Below, in pieces: positions 6,855 through 11,622 of a stretch of DNA of 11,622 nt (its first letter is position 1; each line of letters begins with the position of its first letter). This stretch comes from an uncultured Bacteroidota bacterium (lineage in GTDB: Bacteria; Bacteroidota; Bacteroidia; Flavobacteriales; Flavobacteriaceae), in assembly GCA_903837025.1 (NCBI GenBank), contig CAILTC010000503.1, positions 1-11,622 of the forward strand, in the 5' to 3' direction. Both the position numbers and the translations under genes were made by a program. The notes below the pieces were generated by a model. The model searched no databases, was not told where the DNA came from, and worked only from the letters and a program-made list of their open reading frames with translations.

Positions 6855-6881
6855 TTTAACGCTCGTTTAACAATCTTTAAC
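6855..6881. promoter_or_regulatory. Three phased TTTAAC repeats between htrA and dapF
   Basis: TTTAAC occurs at 6855-6860, 6866-6871 and 6876-6881, spaced 11 and 10 bases, that is one helical turn apart. The first two copies extend to GTTTAAC. The last copy ends 16 bases before the dapF -7 box, the position of a -33 element or an activator site. Confidence 0.4.
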
Positions 6882-6897
6882 GTATCATTAATATTTG

Positions 6898-6905
6898 TAC
6901 TTTTG
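6898..6905 (+). promoter_or_regulatory. -7 box of the dapF operon promoter
   Basis: TACTTTTG fully matches TAnnTTTG and ends 20 bases before the chosen dapF ATG. Its last base is the first base of the GTG at 6905, so that GTG would lie upstream of the transcript start. Confidence 0.6.
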
Positions 6906-6925
6906 TGCAACACAATAAAAATAAA

Positions 6926-7708
6926 ATGCAGATAGAATTCTATAAATACCAAGGAACTGGAAACGATTTTGTAATGATTGACAATCGCTCCGATTTTTTT
7001 CCAAAAGACAATGTGCAACTTATTGCGCATTTATGCGACCGACGTTTCGGAATAGGAGGTGACGGACTTATCCTTCTGGAAAATGATTCTGAAACCGATT
7101 TTAAAATGGTTTATTACAATTCCGATGGAAACCAAAGTTCCATGTGTGGCAATGGCGGTCGTTGTTTAGTGGCTTTCGCCAAAAATCTAAACGTGATTAG
7201 CGACAACTGTACTTTTATCGCTACTGATGGTTTGCATCACGCCACTGTTGCCGAAAATGGTCAAGTATCGCTACAAATGATTGATGTTGACACAGTAAAA
7301 ATTTCGGAAGATTATGTCTTTCTAAATACAGGTTCACCGCATCATGTGCAAATTGTCGAAGATTTAGAAAATTATAATATAAAAGAAAACGGAGCAGCCA
7401 TTCGATACGGCGAATTATACGGAAAAGTAGGAAGTAATGTCAATTTTGTAAAACAGATTAACGAAGATACTTTTTCACTTCGAACGTATGAAAGAGGCGT
7501 AGAAGACGAAACACTTTCTTGCGGAACTGGCGCTACTGCTGCTGCTATCGCAATGAATATTACCGGAAAAACAAACGCTACTTCCATTCATTTGAACGTA
7601 GAAGGCGGAAAATTAGAAGTTTCTTTTGATAAAAAGGAGGGGCAATTTACCAACGTTTTCTTGAAAGGTCCAGCAGAGTTTGTGTTTAAAGGAGAGATTG
7701 AAATATAA
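6926..7708 (+). CDS. dapF: Diaminopimelate epimerase
   Basis: Converts LL- to meso-diaminopimelate in the cytoplasm, a late step of lysine synthesis that also supplies the peptidoglycan cross-linking residue. The 260-residue length fits the family. MQIEFYKYQGTGNDFVMIDN is the characteristic N-terminus. The two catalytic cysteines are Cys74 (SSMCGNGGRC) and Cys199 (ERGVEDETLSCGTGATA), one from each symmetric half. The ATG at 6926 is preferred over the in-frame GTG at 6905 because the family starts here and the GTG overlaps the -7 box. It is the first gene of a probable dapF-LRR-GNAT-mltG unit, 56 bases before the LRR gene, and divergent from htrA. Confidence 0.97.
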   Translation: MQIEFYKYQGTGNDFVMIDNRSDFFPKDNVQLIAHLCDRRFGIGGDGLILLENDSETDFKMVYYNSDGNQSSMCGNGGRCLVAFAKNLNVISDNCTFIATDGLHHATVAENGQVSLQMIDVDTVKISEDYVFLNTGSPHHVQIVEDLENYNIKENGAAIRYGELYGKVGSNVNFVKQINEDTFSLRTYERGVEDETLSCGTGATAAAIAMNITGKTNATSIHLNVEGGKLEVSFDKKEGQFTNVFLKGPAEFVFKGEIEI

Positions 7709-7764
7709 GACAATATTGCAAAGTCTGATGGTTTTTGGAATAGGGAGTTTAAAAATATATAATA

Positions 7765-8637
7765 ATGGCAGCATTCGGTTATACAAAAGACAGTTTTAAA
7801 TTCAGAAAGAATCATTTTAATCCCAATATTGAAGTAATGGCACTAGCATCTTCTAGAATAGATTTATGTATTGATTACATCAAGAAAAATAATGTACAAG
7901 GAATTGAAATTAATCCTCAATACGGATCTTACAGATTCAGTAATTTAGATGTTTTAGAGCAATTAGTCGATTGCAATATTAAAGTAATTGAATTGATAGA
8001 GGATTTTAAAGATATTAGTATCATAAACAAATTTAATAATTTAGAACGGTTAAGTATTTCAGAGAATAAAACGAGTATTATCGATTTTGTTAATTTTCCA
8101 AATCTAAAGTCATTAGGAATTGATGATACTAAAAATTTAATAAATGTTGATAGAGCAATAAAATTGGAGAGTTTAGGGATAGGAACTCTAAATAAAACAT
8201 CAAAAATAGATTTTTCTAAATTATTAAATCTGAAAGATTTGCTTATTATAAGAGGTAATATTGAAAATTTAGAAATTCTAAATAATTTAAATATTGAAAA
8301 ATTATCAGTTAATTATTGTGGTAAGTTGAATGATATTTCAAGTCTAACCTCTTTGAAAAAAAATTTGTTTGAATTAGAATTTTACAATTGCAAAAAGATT
8401 GAAAACATTGAAATTATAGGTAATCTAGAAAACTTAAATTGCTTAAAATTGTCAGGTTTAGGAGAGATTAAAAGTTTATCATTTATAAAGAAATTGAAAA
8501 ATTTAAAAAAACTTTCATTTGTTGATACAAATATTTTAGACGGTGATTTATCTTATTGTGAAGGTATAGAATTTGTCGGGTTTAACAATAAAAAGCATTA
8601 TTCTCATAAATACGAAGATTTAGCTCCTTTAAAATAA
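7765..8637 (+). CDS. Leucine-rich-repeat protein, probably acquired
   Basis: A 290-residue protein with about eight leucine-rich repeats spaced 20-25 residues, for example NLERLSI (92), NLKSLGI (113), KLESLGI (133), NLKDLLI (155), NIEKLSV (176), LFELEF (201), NLNCLKL (223) and NLKKLSF (246). There is no signal peptide or membrane segment, so it is presumably cytoplasmic and protein-binding. The C-terminus DGDLSYCEGIEFVGFNNKKHYSHK recalls stand-alone bacterial LRR proteins, some of which sit in toxin-immunity loci; this is from memory and unproven. Base composition is striking: sampled rows have roughly 17-30% GC against about 40% in the GNAT gene next door. It interrupts what I believe is a common dapF-GNAT-mltG order in Flavobacterium, suggesting insertion. 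No partner toxin is visible. The function is unknown. Confidence 0.85.
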   Translation: MAAFGYTKDSFKFRKNHFNPNIEVMALASSRIDLCIDYIKKNNVQGIEINPQYGSYRFSNLDVLEQLVDCNIKVIELIEDFKDISIINKFNNLERLSISENKTSIIDFVNFPNLKSLGIDDTKNLINVDRAIKLESLGIGTLNKTSKIDFSKLLNLKDLLIIRGNIENLEILNNLNIEKLSVNYCGKLNDISSLTSLKKNLFELEFYNCKKIENIEIIGNLENLNCLKLSGLGEIKSLSFIKKLKNLKKLSFVDTNILDGDLSYCEGIEFVGFNNKKHYSHKYEDLAPLK

Positions 8638-8683
8638 TTCAAAACTTAATAACTTAGACCCAAAACCCAAGACCTATTTTAAA

Positions 8684-9217
8684 ATGATCACATTAAAAGG
8701 CGATACTATTTATCTCCGAGCACTCGAACCCAATGATTTGGAGTTTGTGTATGCTATGGAAAACGACCAAAGCATTTGGGAAGTGAGCAATACACAAACG
8801 CCTTATAGTCGGTTTTTGGTGAAACAATATCTGGAAAATGCCCATCAGGATATTTATGAAGCCAAACAATTGCGCTTGGCGATTTGTCAAGATGAAGATT
8901 TTCCCGCAATAGGATTAATCGATTTATTCGATTTTGACCCCAAGAATAATAGGGCAGGCGTTGGCATTGTCATTCAAGGAAATGAAAATAGAAATCAGAA
9001 TATTGGTTCCGAAGCATTGCAGCTTTTGATAAAATATGCTTTTCATCATTTGAATGTGCATCAATTATATGCAAATATTGGCACAGAAAATAAAGCTAGT
9101 ATGGCACTTTTTACTAAATTTGGGTTTCAAATTATAGGAACCAAAAAAGACTGGAATTTGGTAAACGGAGTTTATAAAGACGAAGCCATTTTTCAATTAA
9201 TTATAAATCAATTTTAA
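8684..9217 (+). CDS. GNAT family N-acetyltransferase (RimJ/RimL-like)
   Basis: Cytoplasmic acetyl-CoA-dependent N-acetyltransferase of 177 residues, the usual single-domain size. The N-terminal ITLKGDTIYLRALEPNDLEFVYAMEND is typical of the RimJ/RimL-like subgroup. Motif A runs from AGVGIVI (91-97) into the pyrophosphate-binding loop at 103-108, followed by SEALQLLIKYAF. Motif B is NIGTENKASMALFTKFGFQIIG (131-152). The loop reads RNQNIG where most relatives have R-G-x-G-x-G, so the usual glycine at 106 is Asn; related variants may exist in Bacteroidota. The acceptor substrate (protein N-terminus, amine or sugar) cannot be told. It lies between the LRR gene and mltG, 12 bases before the latter, so co-translation with mltG is likely. 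Confidence 0.92.
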   Translation: MITLKGDTIYLRALEPNDLEFVYAMENDQSIWEVSNTQTPYSRFLVKQYLENAHQDIYEAKQLRLAICQDEDFPAIGLIDLFDFDPKNNRAGVGIVIQGNENRNQNIGSEALQLLIKYAFHHLNVHQLYANIGTENKASMALFTKFGFQIIGTKKDWNLVNGVYKDEAIFQLIINQF

Positions 9218-9229
9218 AAAATAATAGTT

Positions 9230-10270
9230 TTGAATTTAAAGAAAATTATAACAATAGGATCTGTCGTTTTAATATCGGCATTATTGATTTACGGATTTAT
9301 TTTGGCACGACAAATATTTTCGGATAATACAAAGTTTTCTCAAAAGGAATTATATGTTTATGTGCCTACAGGATCTAGTTACGATGAAGTGAAGAAAATA
9401 ATAGAGCCTTTTGTCGCCAATATGGATCGTTTTGATTTGGTTGCAGAAAAAAGAAGCTATCCTGATAATGTTAAACCGGGACGTTTTTTATTCACCAAAG
9501 GAATGAATAGTTATGATTTGGTAAAATCCCTGCGTTCTAATGTTCCTGTAAACTTGGCATTCAATAATCAAGAGCGAATTGAAAATCTTGCTGGTAGAGT
9601 GGCGACGCAAATTGAAGCCGATAGTTTGTCGCTTATGAAATCGTTTAAAGATTCCATTTTTCTAAAAGAAAATGGTTTCAACAAAGAAAATATTCTGACA
9701 TTGTTTATTCCTAATTCGTATGAAATTTATTGGAATACCTCTGCCGAGAAATTTCGTGATAAAATGATTAAAGAATATCGCAATTTTTGGAATAAAGATC
9801 GAATTGCAAAAGCAGCAAAACAAGGATTAACGCCAATTGAAGCAACTATTCTAGCTTCGATTGTGCACAAAGAATCTGTTAAAAAAGACGAACGTCCTCG
9901 AATTGCAGGTGCCTATTTAAACCGTATGAGATTGCAAATGCCACTTCAGGCAGATCCAACAGTGATTTATGCAATTAAGAAGAATTCGAATGATTTTGAC
10001 CAAATCATCAAAAGAGTTTTTTATAAAGACTTGCTCATTAAATCACCTTATAATACCTATGTTAATTTAGGACTTCCGCCGGGACCGGTTGCAATGCCTG
10101 ATATTACTGCACTTGACGCCGTACTTAATCCTGAAAAAAACAACTATATTTATTTTTGTGCGAGTGTAACACATTTTGGTTATCACGAATTTGCAGCTAC
10201 GTTTGAAGAGCATACAAAAAATGCCAAAAAATATTCGGAATGGATTAGTAAACAAGGGGTGAAAAGATAA
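9230..10270 (+). CDS. mltG: Endolytic murein transglycosylase MltG (YceG-like)
   Basis: Inner-membrane lytic transglycosylase that cuts nascent glycan strands and so limits strand length during wall synthesis. The 346 residues fit the family (about 340). An N-terminal membrane helix spans about 5-27, followed by a LysM-like segment (about 38-105). The catalytic domain carries Glu215 in the motif ASIVHKES. Further signatures are RPRIAGAYLNRMRLQMPLQADPTVIYAI (222-249) and SPYNTYVNLGLPPGPVAMPD (272-291). The start is TTG at 9230: no ATG or GTG occurs in frame between the preceding stop and the membrane helix, and MNLKKIITIG is the expected N-terminus. The GNAT stop lies only 12 bases upstream in the same frame, so the genes are probably coupled. 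No clear terminator follows. Confidence 0.95.
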   Translation: MNLKKIITIGSVVLISALLIYGFILARQIFSDNTKFSQKELYVYVPTGSSYDEVKKIIEPFVANMDRFDLVAEKRSYPDNVKPGRFLFTKGMNSYDLVKSLRSNVPVNLAFNNQERIENLAGRVATQIEADSLSLMKSFKDSIFLKENGFNKENILTLFIPNSYEIYWNTSAEKFRDKMIKEYRNFWNKDRIAKAAKQGLTPIEATILASIVHKESVKKDERPRIAGAYLNRMRLQMPLQADPTVIYAIKKNSNDFDQIIKRVFYKDLLIKSPYNTYVNLGLPPGPVAMPDITALDAVLNPEKNNYIYFCASVTHFGYHEFAATFEEHTKNAKKYSEWISKQGVKR

Positions 10271-10302
10271 CTTTTAATATATAATAGCCATCATTTGATC
10301 TA

Positions 10303-10473
10303 TTAATTATTCATCCCGTTTTTACGCAAAGTTTCAATGAATCTTTCTTTGTAATTATTGAATTTTGAAAATGAAGTAATTATTTGAATAAAATATTGGG
10401 AATTTACCTCTCTTTTGACTCCAAAATCGAAAATAGTAGACGTTTTTGCTTGATTTTTTTCTATGAATACCAT
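10303..10473 (-). pseudogene. Possible small minus-strand ORF or gene remnant
   Basis: From the ATG at 10473 this frame encodes 56 residues ending in YKERFIETLRKNGMNN. The same frame stays open upstream to about 10557 without a usable start, totalling about 84 sense codons. The Lys/Asn/Ile/Phe-rich composition is like flavobacterial proteins but also like any translated AT-rich spacer. There is no recognised domain and no -7 box in front. It may be the decayed 3' end of a gene or simply chance. Confidence 0.2.
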
Positions 10474-10642
10474 AAAAATAGGTGTCAAAAACCCTCTTTT
10501 TAAGATGTTTTTTTTCGATTTTAAAAAACATATAATTTTTACGCTAACGTTTGAATACTAGGCTCACAGCCGATTTCAATTTCAAGCTTTGGTTTTTTAG
10601 TTGTGTTTAATAACTTGATTTTCAGCTTTATATTTTTTGTTG

Positions 10643-10650
10643 TATATTTG
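10643..10650 (+). promoter_or_regulatory. -7 box of the lysozyme-like gene promoter
   Basis: TATATTTG fully matches TAnnTTTG and ends 47 bases before the ATG at 10698. A TTG at 10615-10617 lies 25 bases upstream, slightly beyond the usual 17-23 spacing for a -33 element. Confidence 0.6.
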
Positions 10651-10697
10651 CACGTAGAAATTTCTTAACGGGACAGCGTTTTGAAGAAAAACAATTT

Positions 10698-11333
10698 ATG
10701 ATAAAGAAATGGTCTTTTTATACAAGTTTGACTATTATTATTGCTTTTTTAAGCTCAGGTTTTAAACCTTTCGATTTAGATTCCAACCATTGGTTTCTTA
10801 CCAATAAAACTGATGGAGTTCCCTACTTATTTCCATCCCAAAAACAAAATGATTATACTGATTTCAACATACCATTTACTGGGAAATTTTTTATTGGCTA
10901 CAAGGAAGCAATTGCCTTGATGGAATCTGAAGGAAAATACAAAAAAATTAATTCACTGGGTTATATGGGTAAATACCAGTTTGGTATTGAGACAATGAAA
11001 TCTGTTGGTATTTACGATAGCACCTTATTTTTGAATAGTCCAAAAATACAAGAAAAAGCCTTCGTTGCTCTTTTGGCCAAAAATAAATGGGAACTAAAAG
11101 ATGTAATCGAGAAATATGACGGTACAATAATGAACGGAATCAAGATTACGGAATCTGGAATATTGGCTGCGGCACATTTAGGCGGAGTAGGTACAGTAAA
11201 AAGATATTTTAAGAGTAATGGGAAAAGATATTTTAGGGATGCTTATGGGACTTCGATAGGAAGTTATTTGAAGTCGTTTGGAGGTTTTGACACTTCATTT
11301 ATAGTTGCCGATATTAATGCAAATGTGCATTAG
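10698..11333 (+). CDS. Exported lysozyme-like transglycosylase candidate
   Basis: A 211-residue protein with an N-terminal hydrophobic segment (about 5-20, KKWSFYTSLTIIIAFLSSG) that fits a signal peptide or anchor, placing it in the periplasm. The middle carries a lysozyme/SLT-like core: GYKEAIALMESEGKYKKIN, where Glu76 is the expected catalytic acid, then YMGKYQFGIETMKSVGI (89-105) and ILAAAHLGGVGTVKRYF (155-171). GxYQFG and AAxHLGG together resemble phage-type and secreted muramidases. It would cleave peptidoglycan glycan strands. There is no LysM domain, although I recall related flavobacterial genes labelled peptidoglycan-binding LysM. It has its own promoter and terminator downstream of mltG, so it is probably a single-gene unit. 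The fold call is by motif; the activity is inferred. Confidence 0.7.
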   Translation: MIKKWSFYTSLTIIIAFLSSGFKPFDLDSNHWFLTNKTDGVPYLFPSQKQNDYTDFNIPFTGKFFIGYKEAIALMESEGKYKKINSLGYMGKYQFGIETMKSVGIYDSTLFLNSPKIQEKAFVALLAKNKWELKDVIEKYDGTIMNGIKITESGILAAAHLGGVGTVKRYFKSNGKRYFRDAYGTSIGSYLKSFGGFDTSFIVADINANVH

Positions 11334-11355
11334 AATTAGTTCTAATAATAACGAT

Positions 11356-11391
11356 AAAAAGGCTTTCTGAATAATTTTAGAAAGCCTTTTT
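11356..11391. terminator. Bidirectional rho-independent terminator
   Basis: A perfect 13-base stem (11356-11368 with 11379-11391, AAAAAGGCTTTCT/AGAAAGCCTTTTT) has a 10-base loop and T tracts on both sides. It lies between the converging lysozyme-like gene and the minus-strand gene entering from the right, and can serve both. Confidence 0.92.
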
Positions 11392-11405
11392 ATTGATTTA
11401 GCCTT

Positions 11406-11622
11406 TTATTTATTAAGTCCCTTCACAATTTCACCGTCTGGGTGAACGACTAATTTGCGAACCTCTTTCCCTTTTTTGATTTTAATATTATATTGTTTTT
11501 TAATAATATCAGCTTCTTCTTGAGTATAAAGAAATTTATCGTTCACAATTGTCCATTCCGGAAAAGCTTTGTAAATTGAGAAATTTACGAATGAAACTTG
11601 GTTGGAAAAAAAGGTTGGGGAT
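11406..11622 (-). CDS. 3' end of an unidentified minus-strand gene
   Basis: The reading frame is open from the window edge down to a TAA at 11406-11408, giving the last 71 residues. They include VNFSIYKAFPEWTIVNDKFLYT, EEADIIKKQYNIKIKKGKEVRK and the C-terminus VVHPDGEIVKGLNK. Amino-acid use and a correctly placed terminator 15 bases past the stop support a real gene. I do not recognise the family. The charged, partly helical stretch suggests a soluble domain. The start and most of the gene lie beyond the window. Confidence 0.75.
   Translation of the reverse strand, partial: SPTFFSNQVSFVNFSIYKAFPEWTIVNDKFLYTQEEADIIKKQYNIKIKKGKEVRKLVVHPDGEIVKGLNK

Larger units (their letters stand above)
10271..10697. 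other. 427-base spacer between mltG and the lysozyme-like gene
   Basis: AT-rich and mostly without recognisable features. It holds a weak AT stem-loop (ATGTTTTTT at 10505-10513 with AAAAAACAT at 10523-10531), a minus-strand open stretch discussed separately, and the promoter at 10643-10650. There is no good terminator for mltG and no tRNA or repeat element. Confidence 0.6.

Noticed and set aside
6717..7030. Open frames in the htrA-dapF gap on both strands
   Set aside because: They lie over promoter sequence and the 5' end of dapF, have no family character, and are AT-rich chance frames.
7765..9217. LRR gene plus GNAT gene as a GNAT-type toxin-antitoxin pair
   Set aside because: GNAT toxins (TacT-like) pair with small RHH/DUF1778 antitoxins of about 90 residues, not with a 290-residue LRR protein, and the GNAT gene looks like a resident RimJ/RimL-type enzyme while the LRR gene looks newly inserted.
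10271..10697. tRNA, small RNA or riboswitch in the spacer after mltG
   Set aside because: No cloverleaf, no GC-rich folded core and no known riboswitch signature; only one weak AT stem is visible.

Overview
The window looks like chromosome from a Bacteroidota bacterium, most likely a Flavobacterium or close relative. The evidence is AT-rich DNA with strongly AT-rich spacers, promoter elements of the Bacteroidetes type (TAnnTTTG at -7), no Shine-Dalgarno sites, proteins of clear flavobacterial character (long-form GAPDH, HtrA, DapF, MltG), and intergenic palindromic repeats of a kind I remember from Flavobacterium genomes. This placement is inferred from sequence character; no search was run.

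Left part (1-3700), amino-acid metabolism. An APC-family amino-acid permease (+) converges on alanine dehydrogenase ald (-). Between them lies a 337-base spacer packed with three inverted-repeat structures. ald is divergent from an Lrp/AsnC regulator (+), the usual layout for a regulator controlling its neighbour. Together they suggest uptake and NAD-linked catabolism of alanine under Lrp-type control.

Middle part (3700-6900). A long GAPDH (482 aa, with an N-terminal extension of about 130 residues and an unusual dinucleotide-selectivity loop) is followed upstream by an HtrA/DegP periplasmic protease, both on the minus strand. The spacer between the Lrp gene and GAPDH holds what looks like a solo IS3/IS150-type insertion-sequence end.

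Right part (6900-11622), cell envelope. dapF, a leucine-rich-repeat gene, a GNAT acetyltransferase and mltG run in one direction with gaps of 56, 46 and 12 bases, probably one transcription unit. DapF supplies meso-diaminopimelate for peptidoglycan and MltG cuts nascent glycan strands. After a 427-base spacer comes an exported lysozyme-like transglycosylase candidate with its own promoter and terminator. The divergent htrA and the following wall-hydrolase candidate make this an envelope neighbourhood. The LRR gene is the odd one out: much more AT-rich than its neighbours and probably acquired. The 3' end of one more minus-strand gene of unknown function enters at the right edge.

No complete new system is evident. 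The best leads are the LRR insertion inside the dapF-mltG unit, the repeat cluster at 1477-1728, the IS-end/half-terminator scar at 3628-3680, the divergent GAPDH form, and the phased TTTAAC repeats between htrA and dapF.
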